A stretch of 19,388 bases of DNA from an uncultured Amaricoccus sp. (GTDB lineage: Bacteria > Pseudomonadota > Alphaproteobacteria > Rhodobacterales > Rhodobacteraceae), in contig NZ_CALLYO010000122.1 in assembly GCF_937858865.1 (NCBI RefSeq), positions 1-19,388 of the forward strand. The letters are read 5' to 3'. The position numbers were made by a program, and so were the translations under genes. This document shows, piece by piece, positions 7,646-15,580 of the stretch (the first letter of the stretch is position 1; every line of letters starts with the position of its first letter). Below the pieces are notes generated by a model. The model ran no database searches. It had not been told where the DNA came from and worked only from the letters and a program-made list of their open reading frames with translations.

Positions 7646-7700
7646 ACATCGGGCTTTGCCGCTGGAGGGCGCGGCGGGGCAGGGTCGTTGCAGGTTGTTG

Positions 7701-7714
7701 TGCACAGGTGTGCA
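7701..7714. promoter_or_regulatory. 14-bp dyad, candidate operator 2
   Basis: TGCACAGGTGTGCA has perfect 6-base arms around GG. With the dyad at 7632 it defines TGCAC-N4-GTGCA. Centre-to-centre distance is 69 bases, between six and seven helical turns. A TTGACT lies just downstream (7722-7727) without a good -10. Confidence 0.45.
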
Positions 7715-7835
7715 TTGGCTGTTGACTCGCGGGCGCGGGCTGTGGGAGCGTCGGGCGAAAGGGGCGCAAGACCCCGGCGTGGTGGGAGAGACGCTTGCGC
7801 GGATGGCTGGCTTCACCCGTTGACGGATCGGCCCG

Positions 7836-9668
7836 GTGAGCGTGACGTCGCCGGACAGGACCGGGGCGAAGGCCGCGGCGCCGGCGCGGCGGCTGCGCTA
7901 TCGGCTGCGGATCGCGGCCAGCGAGCCGACGACGCTGATCGGCCTGCTGATGGCGGCGCTCTTCGCCTATCTGATCGTGGTGCCGATCGTCTCGCTGCTC
8001 TTCGACGCGGTGCAGGTGCAGCTCGGCGACCAGCGGCGGACCGGGGCGGAGGTCGGCAGCTTCACCTGGTACTATCTCGAGCGGACATTCGGCTCGCGGG
8101 TGGCGCACCATCTCTTCTGGGGGCCGCTCGTCAACACGCTGACCGTCGCGCTCGGGGCGATCGTGCTGGCGATGGCGGTGGGGGGCACTCCGGCCCGGCT
8201 GCTGGCGCGGACCGACATGTTCGGGCGCCGGTGGTTCGCGACGGCGCTGATCGTGCCCTACATGCTGCCGGCCTGGACCTTCGCGCTGGCCTGGACGACG
8301 CTGTTCAAGAACCGCACCGTGGGCGGGCAGGCGGGGTGGCTCGAGACGCTGGGCTTCGCGCCGCCGGACTGGCTGGCCTACGGGCGGGTGCCGGTGACGA
8401 TCATCCTGGCGCTGCACTATGCGCCCTTCGTGATCCTGCTCTTCGGCAACGCGCTCAGGCGGTTCGACAGCCAGCTCGAGGATTCGGCGCGCATCCTCGG
8501 GGCCGGGCGGCTGACGGTGATGCGGCAGGTCGTGCTGCCCTTGATGCGGCCGGCGCTGATGTCGGCGATGGTGCTGATCTTCGCCAAGTGCCTCGGCGAG
8601 TTCGGCGTGCCCTACGTGCTCGGGCTGCCGGTCGCCTTCGACACGCTGGCGACCTCGCTCTACCAGAACATCGCCTCGCGGCAGTCGGGGGTCGCGGCGG
8701 TGCTGGCGGGGGCGATCATGCTGATCGGGGTCATCACGCTAACGATCGACGCCTGGCTGATGCGCGAGGCGCGGCGGTTCGTGACGGTCGGCTCGAAGGG
8801 GTCGATGGACCGGCTGAGCCCGCTCGGGGGCTGGCGCTGGGGGGCGACGGGGTTCGCGGCGCTGATGTTCGCGCTCTCGGTCGGGCTGCCGCTGCTGACG
8901 CTCGCGCTCTCGACGGTGATGAAGGTGCCGGGGCGGTTCGCGCTCGACAACTTCACCCTCGACTACTGGATCGGGACCGGGCTCAACACCGTGGCGCTGC
9001 AGACCGGGATCCTGCTCTCGCCCGACCTCTGGAACGCGGCCTGGAACAGCCTGCGCATCGTCGGCATCGCCTCGCTGACCTCGGGGCTGCTCGGGCTGCT
9101 GGTCGGCTATGTCGTGGTGCGCACGCCGTTCCGGCCGCTCGGGACCTTCCTGAGGCAGGTGACCTTCCTGCCCTACCTGGTGCCGGGGATCGCCTTCGCC
9201 ACCGCCTATCTCTCGCTCTTCGCGGTGCCGCGCGGGCCGATCCCGGCGCTCTACGGCACCTGGGTCATCCTGATGCTGGCGCTGATCGCCGACCAGATGC
9301 CCTATGCCTCGCGGGCGGGCATCGCGGCGATGACGCAGCTCGGCAAGGACCCGGAGGAGGCGGCGCAGGTGGCGGGCGCCGGCTGGCTGCGGCGGATGGT
9401 CTCGATCGTCATCCCGATCCAGAAGGGCGCGCTGACGACCGGCGTGCTGCTGCCCTTCATCTCCGGGATCAAGGGGCTCAGCCTCTTCGTCGTGCTGGCG
9501 GTGCCGAGCACCGACGTGCTGACGACCTTCTCGCTGCGGCTCGTCGACTACCACTATACGCAGGCGGCCAACGCCGTCGTCCTCATCATCGCGGCGCTCG
9601 CCTATTTCGGCGCGCTGCTCGGACAGAAGCTGACCAGGAGCAACCTGGCAGAGGGCCTGGGAGGCTGA
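7836..9668 (+). CDS. ABC transporter permease, fused double-domain FbpB/AfuB type
   Basis: Inner-membrane channel of 610 residues formed by two fused permease domains. Each half has about six hydrophobic segments and ends in its own EAA coupling loop that contacts the ATPase: EDSARILGAGRLTVMRQVVLP in the first half and EEAAQVAGAGWLRRMVSIVIP in the second. This two-in-one layout is typical of the Fe3+/thiamine/phosphonate/hexose-phosphate group (FbpB, AfuB, PhnU-V relatives). An in-frame TGA at 7821-7823 limits the start to GTG 7836 or GTG 7842. No strong ribosome site is seen. It is the first gene of the nine-gene operon. The family is certain, and the substrate is inferred from the downstream phosphatases to be a phosphorylated compound rather than iron. 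Confidence 0.9.
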   Translation: MSVTSPDRTGAKAAAPARRLRYRLRIAASEPTTLIGLLMAALFAYLIVVPIVSLLFDAVQVQLGDQRRTGAEVGSFTWYYLERTFGSRVAHHLFWGPLVNTLTVALGAIVLAMAVGGTPARLLARTDMFGRRWFATALIVPYMLPAWTFALAWTTLFKNRTVGGQAGWLETLGFAPPDWLAYGRVPVTIILALHYAPFVILLFGNALRRFDSQLEDSARILGAGRLTVMRQVVLPLMRPALMSAMVLIFAKCLGEFGVPYVLGLPVAFDTLATSLYQNIASRQSGVAAVLAGAIMLIGVITLTIDAWLMREARRFVTVGSKGSMDRLSPLGGWRWGATGFAALMFALSVGLPLLTLALSTVMKVPGRFALDNFTLDYWIGTGLNTVALQTGILLSPDLWNAAWNSLRIVGIASLTSGLLGLLVGYVVVRTPFRPLGTFLRQVTFLPYLVPGIAFATAYLSLFAVPRGPIPALYGTWVILMLALIADQMPYASRAGIAAMTQLGKDPEEAAQVAGAGWLRRMVSIVIPIQKGALTTGVLLPFISGIKGLSLFVVLAVPSTDVLTTFSLRLVDYHYTQAANAVVLIIAALAYFGALLGQKLTRSNLAEGLGG

Positions 9669-9670
9669 GG

Positions 9671-10774
9671 ATGCCGCGGATCAACCTCATGGGCGTGCGC
9701 AAGAGCTACGGCGGGGGCGGGCCGAACGCGGTCGAGGCGCTCGACCTCGAGATCGCCGACGGCGAGTTCATGTGCCTGCTCGGGCCCTCGGGCTGCGGCA
9801 AGACCACGACGCTCCGGATGATCGCCGGGCTCGAGCACCTGAGCGACGGCGAGATCCGCGTCGGCGCGCGGGTGGTCGACTCGGTGGGCGAGGGGGTCTT
9901 CGTGCCGCCCGAGAAGCGGCAGATGGGGCTCGTCTTCCAGAGCTACGCGCTCTGGCCGCACCTGACGATCGAGCGCAATACCGACTTCGGGCTGAGGCTG
10001 CGCAACGTGCCGCGCGCCGAGCGGGAGGCGCGGGTGACGCGCGTGATGAAGACGCTCGGGATCGAGGCCTACCGCGACCGCTATCCCTCGCAGCTTTCCG
10101 GCGGCCAGCAGCAGCGGGTGGCGCTGGCGCGGATGCTGGCGGTGAACCCGGAGGTGCTGCTGCTCGACGAGCCGCTCTCGAACCTCGACGCGGCGCTGCG
10201 CCTCGAGATGCGGGCCGAGCTGAAGCGGCTGCACCGCGAGTTCGGCACCACCATCGTCTTCGTCACCCACGACCAGTGGGAGGCGATGACGCTGGCGACG
10301 ACGATCGCGGTGATGAGCCAGGGGCGGCTGCAGCAGGTGGGAAGCCCGAACGAGATCTACGACCGGCCGGCGAACCGCTTCGTCGCCCAGTTCGTCGGCA
10401 ATCCGCCGATCAACATGATCGACCTCGCGGCGGGAACGCCGCTCGCCGTGTCGGCGCGCCGCTTCCTCGGCGAGCGGTCGCCGGACGCGGGGGCGGTCGG
10501 CCTGCGGCCGGAGGCGATCCGCCTCGGCGGCGAGGCCGGGGACTTCGCCGGGCCGGCCGAGGTGACGGGCGTGCTGCCGACGGGCGGGAGCTGGATCGTC
10601 GAGCTGGAGAGCGACGGGGCGAAGCTCTTCCTGACGACGCACCAGCCGCCCGAGGTCGGGCCGGGCGAGCGGGTGCGCTTCGCCGTCAGGCCGGAGGCGC
10701 TGCACGTCTTCGATCGGGACGGAAGCCGGTCCGCCGTGGCGGATGCGGCCTTTGCCCATGGCAGGATGAATTGA
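9671..10774 (+). CDS. ABC transporter ATP-binding protein with C-terminal TOBE domain
   Basis: Energy-coupling ATPase of 367 residues for the permease. The full nucleotide-binding set is present: Walker A GPSGCGKTT (38-46), Q-loop FQSYALWP (Q90), signature LSGGQ (142-146), Walker B LLLDEP (D166, E167) and switch histidine VTHDQ (H200). The C-terminal third, about residues 235-355, matches the TOBE regulatory/substrate-sensing domain of MalK/UgpC/FbpC-type ATPases (VGLRPEAIRL, VRFAVRPEALHVF). The ATG follows the permease stop by two bases, and the ribosome site GGGAGG lies inside the permease 3' end, which indicates coupling. Confidence 0.95.
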   Translation: MPRINLMGVRKSYGGGGPNAVEALDLEIADGEFMCLLGPSGCGKTTTLRMIAGLEHLSDGEIRVGARVVDSVGEGVFVPPEKRQMGLVFQSYALWPHLTIERNTDFGLRLRNVPRAEREARVTRVMKTLGIEAYRDRYPSQLSGGQQQRVALARMLAVNPEVLLLDEPLSNLDAALRLEMRAELKRLHREFGTTIVFVTHDQWEAMTLATTIAVMSQGRLQQVGSPNEIYDRPANRFVAQFVGNPPINMIDLAAGTPLAVSARRFLGERSPDAGAVGLRPEAIRLGGEAGDFAGPAEVTGVLPTGGSWIVELESDGAKLFLTTHQPPEVGPGERVRFAVRPEALHVFDRDGSRSAVADAAFAHGRMN

Positions 10775-10794
10775 GCGACAAGGGAGGAAAGGTC

Positions 10795-11901
10795 ATGCGC
10801 AGGATGCTCGGGGTTTCGGCGGCGGCCTTGCTCGCCGCCTTCGGCGGGATGGCGGTGGCGGAGGAGTTCGACCTGCAGGCGCTGGTCGCCGCGGCCGAGG
10901 CCGAGCCGCCGTTGCAGGTCTATTCGAACACCGGCAAGATCGTGGAGCAGGCCGAGGCCTTCTCGAAGAAGTACGGCATCGAGGCGACCGGCACCAAGGC
11001 GAACGCCGCGGCGCAGCTCGAGATGGTGATCCGCGAGGCGCAGGCCGGCAACGTCCAGGGCGACGTGCTGCAGATCAGCGACGTCGCCGCCGGCGCGGCG
11101 CAGCTGCTGCCCGAGGGGTTCGTGACGAGCTGGGTGCCGCCGGATCTCGCCGACAGCATCGACGCGCGCTACCGGGATCCGCTCGTCATCGCCAACGAGG
11201 CGAACGTCTGGGCCTACAACACCGAGGCGCACGAGACTTGCCCGATCGAGAATATCTGGCAGCTGACCGAGCCGGAGTGGAAGGGCAAGGTCGCGCTGCA
11301 GGATCCGATCGGCAAGGCCTCCTACATCGACTGGTTCAACCAGATGGCGACCCATGGCGACGAGGCCGTCGCCAAGGCCTACGAGGCGCGCTACGGCAAG
11401 CCGCTCGAGACCGACGAGGCGAGCGCGACCGCCGCCTGGGTCGCCGCCCTGGCGGCGAACGGGCCGCTGCTGACCGATGCCGACGAGGCGGCGGCGCAGG
11501 CGGTGGGGGCGCCCGGCCAGGCCGATCCCTTCGTCGGGATGATGAGCTCGGCCAAGTTCCGCAACAACACCGAGGCGGGGGCGAAGCTCGGCATCTGCGC
11601 CGGCATGCAGCCCTGGGCCGGCTGGCTCTATCCGAGCCTCGGGCTGATCGCGGCGGGCACCGACAGCCCGAACGCAGCCAAGCTCTTCGTCCGCTACCTG
11701 CTGACCGAGGAGGGGATCGCGCCGCAGGCCGAGGACGGCAAGATGTCGACCAACGCCGACGCGAAGCTGCCGGATGACGAGCCCTCGGGCATCGCCGGGG
11801 TCGTCGAGCAGATGTTCCCCTACGACCCGTCGAGCGCTGCCGAGGACTGGGACGCCCGGCAGGACTGGCAGGATCTCTGGCGGGTCAGCTACGTGAAGTG
11901 A
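10795..11901 (+). CDS. periplasmic substrate-binding protein 1 (AfuA/Fe3+-type family)
   Basis: A 368-residue exported solute receptor. Residues 1-22 form a Sec signal (ends GMAVAEEF). The mature part begins with the strand QVYSNTGKIVEQAEAF, typical of extracellular binding proteins that deliver to fused FbpB-like permeases, and ends DWDARQDWQDLWRVSYVK. The ribosome site AGGGAGGAAAGG precedes the ATG. It aligns without gaps over nearly the whole mature length to the next gene product. AfuA, a relative in this broad family, binds sugar phosphates, which fits the phosphatase genes downstream. Ligand-contact residues cannot be assigned here. No classical tyrosine pair for Fe3+ was identified, although this was not tested structurally. 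Confidence 0.9.
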   Translation: MRRMLGVSAAALLAAFGGMAVAEEFDLQALVAAAEAEPPLQVYSNTGKIVEQAEAFSKKYGIEATGTKANAAAQLEMVIREAQAGNVQGDVLQISDVAAGAAQLLPEGFVTSWVPPDLADSIDARYRDPLVIANEANVWAYNTEAHETCPIENIWQLTEPEWKGKVALQDPIGKASYIDWFNQMATHGDEAVAKAYEARYGKPLETDEASATAAWVAALAANGPLLTDADEAAAQAVGAPGQADPFVGMMSSAKFRNNTEAGAKLGICAGMQPWAGWLYPSLGLIAAGTDSPNAAKLFVRYLLTEEGIAPQAEDGKMSTNADAKLPDDEPSGIAGVVEQMFPYDPSSAAEDWDARQDWQDLWRVSYVK

Positions 11902-11939
11902 ACGCGCGCCGGAACGGCCGAGCCAAAGGAGGAATGGAG

Positions 11940-13061
11940 ATGCAGACGCAGTGCCTGAAAGCCGCAGCCTCGGCCGCCGCGCTCCTCGCCGCGGCGGCCC
12001 TGGCCGGGCCGGCCGCCGCCGAGGCGTTCGATCTCGACGCGCTGGTGACGGCGGCCAAGGCCGAGCCGCCGATCACGATCTACGATTCGACCGGCAAGAT
12101 CGTGGAGATGGCCGAGAACTTCACCCGGAAGTACGGGGTGCAGGCGACCGGCGAGAAGGTCTCGGCCTCGAGCCAGCTCGAGATGATCATCCGCGAGGCG
12201 CAGGCGAAGAACGTCCAGGGCGATGTCGTGCTCATCACCGACGCCCCCGCGGGGCTGGCGCAGCTGCTGCCCGAGGGCTTCGTCGAGAGCTGGGTGCCGC
12301 CCGACATGGCGGAGAAGATCCCGGCGAAGTTCCAGGACCCGCTCGCCATCAGCACCAACGCCAGCGTCTGGGCCTACAATACCGAGGTCCACGACGAATG
12401 CCCGGTGAAGAACCTCTGGGAGCTGACGCTGCCGGAGTGGAAGGGCAAGGTCGCCTTCTACGACCCGCTCTCCAAGCCGACCTATCCGGATTGGTTCAAC
12501 CAGACCGAGATGCACCACGACGACGCGATGGCGGCCGCCTACGAGACGCAGTTCGGCGCCGAGCTCGACCGTAGCGAGGAGAGCGCGACGGCCGCCTGGG
12601 TGAAGGCCTTCGCGGCGAACGGGCCGCTCCTGGCCGATTCGGACGATGCGATCTCCGAGGCGGTGGGCGCGCCCGGGCAGGCGGAGCCGTTCTTCGGCCT
12701 GCTCAGCTCGGCCAAGTTCCGCGACAATGCCGACAAGGGCTACAAGCTCGGGCTCTGCAAGGACCTCGGGCCCTGGCCGGGCTGGACCTACACCAAGCTC
12801 GGGCTGATCGCGAGCGGCACCGACAGCCCGAACGCGGCGAGGCTCTTCATCCACTACATCCTGACGCCGGAGGGCATCGCGCCGCAGGTCGTCGACGGCA
12901 AGCTGCCGACCAACCCCGACATCGGGTTGCCGGCGGACGAGCCGTCGGGGATCGGCGAGGTGCTCGACCGGCTCGAGCAGTACGACGCCTCGACCGCGCT
13001 CGACGACTGGGACATGCGCCAGGACTGGCAGGACTTCTGGCGGGTGAACTACAGGAAGTGA
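11940..13061 (+). CDS. periplasmic substrate-binding protein 2, tandem paralogue
   Basis: A 373-residue paralogue of the preceding protein. The frame is open from 11898, but AAAGGAGG at 11925-11932 places the start at ATG 11940, giving a normal Sec signal with a long alanine-rich core (cut after GPAAAEAFDL). Conserved blocks shared with protein 1 include QLEM-IREAQA, NVQGDV, AQLLPEGFV, SWVPPD, WAYNTE, PEWKGKV, AVGAPGQA, SSAKFR, GTDSPNAA, EGIAPQ and DEPSGI. More than half of residues look identical by eye. Differences cluster in segments such as NEANVW versus TNASVW and QDPIGKASYID versus YDPLSKPTYPD, which may alter ligand choice. It probably shares the single permease/ATPase. Confidence 0.9.
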   Translation: MQTQCLKAAASAAALLAAAALAGPAAAEAFDLDALVTAAKAEPPITIYDSTGKIVEMAENFTRKYGVQATGEKVSASSQLEMIIREAQAKNVQGDVVLITDAPAGLAQLLPEGFVESWVPPDMAEKIPAKFQDPLAISTNASVWAYNTEVHDECPVKNLWELTLPEWKGKVAFYDPLSKPTYPDWFNQTEMHHDDAMAAAYETQFGAELDRSEESATAAWVKAFAANGPLLADSDDAISEAVGAPGQAEPFFGLLSSAKFRDNADKGYKLGLCKDLGPWPGWTYTKLGLIASGTDSPNAARLFIHYILTPEGIAPQVVDGKLPTNPDIGLPADEPSGIGEVLDRLEQYDASTALDDWDMRQDWQDFWRVNYRK

Positions 13062-13071
13062 GCGACGGACG

Positions 13072-13923
13072 ATGACCACCCACGCCGAGAGCGGAGAGCT
13101 GATGCGGGTCGCCGAGGCGGCGGCGCTGGAGGTGTCGCCGATGCTGCGCGCCGCCTTCCGCTCGGCGATGGAGATCGCGACCAAGCGCGACCTGCACGAC
13201 ATCGTCACCCGGCACGACCGCGCCTCGGAGGCGGCGATCGCGCGGTCGATTCGCGGCGCCGTGCCGGCTTCGGTGATCGTCGGCGAGGAGGGCGGGCGGC
13301 AGGGCGAGGGCAGGGTGGTCTGGTACGTCGACCCGATCGACGGCACGACCAACTTCGCCCGCGGCCTGCCGAGCTGGTGCGTGTCGATCGCCGCCGAGGT
13401 GGACGGCGCGCTGGTCGCGGGCGTCGTGCATGCGCCGCTGACGGGCGAGACCTTCCGGGCCGACCTCTCGGGCGCCTGGCTCGGCGCGGCGCCGCTCGCC
13501 GCCGGCGCCCGCGCGCGGGAGGAGGAGGCGGTGCTGCTGACGAGCTTCCCGGTCGCCCGGCACTATGCGGCGCTGGGCGGAGCCGCATCCGCCCCGCACC
13601 GCGCGCTCGCCGAGGCCTTCCTGTCGCTGCGCGATCCCGGCAGCGGGGCGCTGCAGCTCGCCTGGGTGGCCGCCGGCTGGGCCGACGCCACGCTCGGCTT
13701 CATGACCAATCCCTGGGACATCGCCGCCGGGGCGCTGATCCTCGAGCGCGCCGGCGGGCGGTTCGTGGCGCTCTCGCGCGGCGAGGCGCTGCCGGCGCAG
13801 CAGCACGCCGATGACTACTACGGCGTCGGTGCCGGCGCGGTCTATCCGACCCTCGACCGGGTCGCCCGCGAAGTTTCCTCGCGCCTGCCGGTGCGGGCCG
13901 ATCTGGAGGCCGCCGATGCCTGA
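13072..13923 (+). CDS. inositol monophosphatase family protein 1
   Basis: A 283-residue cytoplasmic Mg2+-dependent phosphomonoesterase of the IMPase/FBPase/CysQ superfamily. Catalytic elements are intact: K38 and D43 in KRDLHDIVTRHD, GEE (71-73), the signature DPIDGTTNFARG beginning D87 with D90 and T92, and NPWD with D216. Such enzymes dephosphorylate inositol phosphates, sugar phosphates, histidinol phosphate or PAP, and specificity cannot be read from these motifs. It starts ten bases after binding protein 2. It is a close relative of the gene at 14719, with the same spacing between catalytic motifs. Confidence 0.9.
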   Translation: MTTHAESGELMRVAEAAALEVSPMLRAAFRSAMEIATKRDLHDIVTRHDRASEAAIARSIRGAVPASVIVGEEGGRQGEGRVVWYVDPIDGTTNFARGLPSWCVSIAAEVDGALVAGVVHAPLTGETFRADLSGAWLGAAPLAAGARAREEEAVLLTSFPVARHYAALGGAASAPHRALAEAFLSLRDPGSGALQLAWVAAGWADATLGFMTNPWDIAAGALILERAGGRFVALSRGEALPAQQHADDYYGVGAGAVYPTLDRVAREVSSRLPVRADLEAADA

Positions 13924-14722
13924 TTCCCGAGCCCTTTCCGGCCGCAAGCTTCCGCCGCCGCGGGCGCTGCTGCTCGACTTCGGCGGGGTCATCGTCGAGA
14001 CGGCCAAGGTGCCGGGCTGGGAGGGGACGCTCGCGGCCGAGGTCGCCCTGCGGCTGGCCGGCATCGCCGGGGCGCCCGATCCCGCGCAGATCGAGCGCGA
14101 CATCGGCTTCGGCGCCCGCGCCGACTCGCGCTGGAAGGACGCCATGTCGCGGCCCTTCGCCCCGCGCGAGCTTACCCACGCCGAGTTCTGGGGCGACTTC
14201 GTGGCCGCCGACTGGCCCGCCGCCGCCCGCGAGGCGGTGGTGGCCGATGCCGCCGAGCTCTGCCGGCGCATGGGCCACCTGAAGAGCGAGCGGCGTCTCC
14301 GCCCGGGGATGGCCGCGCTGCTCGATGCGGCCGACGCCGCCGGCATCCCCGTCGGCATCGTCAGCAACGCGCTCTCAGGCCAGGTGCATCTCGACTGGCT
14401 GGCCGAGCACGGGATGACCCGCCGCTTCGCGGTGATGATCCACAGCGACGAGGCCCGCGTCCGCAAGCCCAACCCGGAGATGATCCTGCTCGCCGCGCGC
14501 GCGCTCGGCGTCGCTCCGGGCGAGGCCTGGTATGTCGGCGACAACTTCGACCGCGACGTCCTCTGCGGCCGCCGCGCCGGGATCGGCGGCAACATCCTGA
14601 TGGAGGCGCAGGGCACCTGGGAGCTGCCCTATGAGCTCGAGCTCCGGCCCGACGCCATCGTCGCCGATCCGAACGGCCTGCTCGCCCTCTTCGAGGCGGC
14701 GCTGCGCGAGGCTGCGGCGTGA
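13916..14722 (+). CDS. HAD-superfamily hydrolase, probable sugar-phosphate phosphatase
   Basis: A 268-residue HAD hydrolase with a helical cap after motif I. Motif I is LLDFGGVIVE with nucleophile D21; the usual second aspartate is glycine (G23). This is also the case in the E. coli glucose-1-phosphatase YihX (DLGN). Motif II is GIVSNALSG (S150). Motif III is VRKPNPEMI (K184). Motif IV is YVGDNFDRDV (D209, D214). ATG 13916 overlaps the previous gene by eight bases, with GGAG upstream inside it, and its own stop overlaps the next start by four bases, so it is tightly coupled between two IMPase-family genes. The role inferred is cytoplasmic removal of phosphate from an imported or intermediate phospho-compound. 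Confidence 0.85.
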   Translation: MPDSRALSGRKLPPPRALLLDFGGVIVETAKVPGWEGTLAAEVALRLAGIAGAPDPAQIERDIGFGARADSRWKDAMSRPFAPRELTHAEFWGDFVAADWPAAAREAVVADAAELCRRMGHLKSERRLRPGMAALLDAADAAGIPVGIVSNALSGQVHLDWLAEHGMTRRFAVMIHSDEARVRKPNPEMILLAARALGVAPGEAWYVGDNFDRDVLCGRRAGIGGNILMEAQGTWELPYELELRPDAIVADPNGLLALFEAALREAAA

Positions 14723-15576
14723 CCCCGGCGGAGGCGGGCGAGCTGCGCGCCGTCGCGGCCGGGGCGGCGACCGCGGTGCGAGCGCCGCTCCTCGCCGCCT
14801 TCCGCTCGGCGATGGCGATCGACTACAAGGCCGACCTGCACGACCTCGTCACCCGGCACGACCGCGAGGCGGAGGCGACGATCCGCGGCTTCATCCTCGC
14901 CCGCGTCCCCGACTCGAGCATCGTCGGCGAGGAGGACGGCCCGCAGGGCGCGGGCCGGGTGGCCTGGTACGTCGACCCGATCGACGGCACCGCCAACTTC
15001 GCCCGCGGCCTCGCCTCCTGGTGCATCTCGGTCGGGGCGGTGGTGGAGGGGGAGATCGTCGCCGGCGCCATCCTCGACCCGGTCGGCGGCAACCTCTTCG
15101 AGGCCGATGCCGGCGGGGCGTGGCTGAACGGCGCCCCGATCCGCTCCCAGGCCGTCCCCGACGAGCGGCGGGCGGCGCTCATCACCGGCTATCCGGTCTC
15201 CCGCGACTTCCGCCTCGACGGGCGCGAGCGGGCGCTGGCCGGATTCGGCGAGCTGGTCGAGACCTTCTCGACGCTCCGCCGCCCCGGCAGCGCCGCCCTC
15301 TCCATCGCCCAGGTCGCCGCCGGCTGGGCCGACGCCGCCTGCGGCTTCGGCGTCAACCCCTGGGACGTCACCGCCGCCATCCTGATCCTGCGGCAGGCCG
15401 GCGGCCGCTACCGCCCGCTTTCCCAGGGCAAGGTGCCGCGCGACGCCCCGGCGCATCTCTGCCCCGGCTACGTGGCGACCGGCGCCGGCGCGGCCTATCC
15501 GACGCTCGACCGGGTGGCGGACGCGATTTCCGAAGGCCGCATCGCGGCGGCTTCCAGAGTTTCCTCAGTGGCGTGA
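14719..15576 (+). CDS. inositol monophosphatase family protein 2
   Basis: A 285-residue IMPase-family phosphatase starting at GTG, which overlaps the HAD stop (GTGA). Intact catalytic motifs: K37 and D42 in KADLHDLVTRHD, GEE (70-72), DPIDGTANFARG beginning D86, and NPWD with D216. Shared blocks with protein 1, such as LAAFRSAM/RAAFRSAM, the aligned LVTRHDR/IVTRHDR, VAAGWADA and AYPTLDRVA/VYPTLDRVA, show the two arose by duplication, with the HAD gene between them. Both copies keep all metal ligands, so neither looks inactivated. The substrate is unknown. Confidence 0.9.
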   Translation: MTPAEAGELRAVAAGAATAVRAPLLAAFRSAMAIDYKADLHDLVTRHDREAEATIRGFILARVPDSSIVGEEDGPQGAGRVAWYVDPIDGTANFARGLASWCISVGAVVEGEIVAGAILDPVGGNLFEADAGGAWLNGAPIRSQAVPDERRAALITGYPVSRDFRLDGRERALAGFGELVETFSTLRRPGSAALSIAQVAAGWADAACGFGVNPWDVTAAILILRQAGGRYRPLSQGKVPRDAPAHLCPGYVATGAGAAYPTLDRVADAISEGRIAAASRVSSVA

Positions 15577-15580
15577 TCCC

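Larger units (their letters stand above)
7418..7835 (+). other. 418-base leader region before the transporter operon
   Basis: No convincing gene is present: the short open frames here have no recognisable protein features. Just after the ligase stop are inverted GC-rich segments (GGGCGCAC at 7425-7432 against GTGTGCCC at 7442-7449, with one G-T wobble) but no T-run. Bases 7461-7510 are strikingly AT-rich for this genome and contain promoter-like elements. Two related 14-bp dyads follow at 7632 and 7701. The length and contents suggest a regulated promoter region with a long 5' leader. Confidence 0.6.

Noticed and set aside
7444..7725. 93-codon open frame in the leader region
   Set aside because: There is no ribosome site. 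Its composition follows the base composition, it crosses promoter-like and palindromic elements, and no homologous feature is recognised.
7688..9670. Upstream extension of the ATPase frame through the permease gene
   Set aside because: It is out of frame with the permease and low in complexity. The ATPase family begins at ATG 9671, which has a ribosome site directly upstream.
9772..10794. Open frame preceding binding protein 1 within the ATPase gene
   Set aside because: It is a frame shadow of the ATPase. The signal peptide and ribosome site place the binding protein start at 10795.
10795..13061. Interpretation of the transporter as a ferric-iron importer
   Set aside because: The permease/ATPase family name suggests iron, but the operon has five phosphoester hydrolases and no iron-related gene. 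Iron is kept only as an alternative to test.
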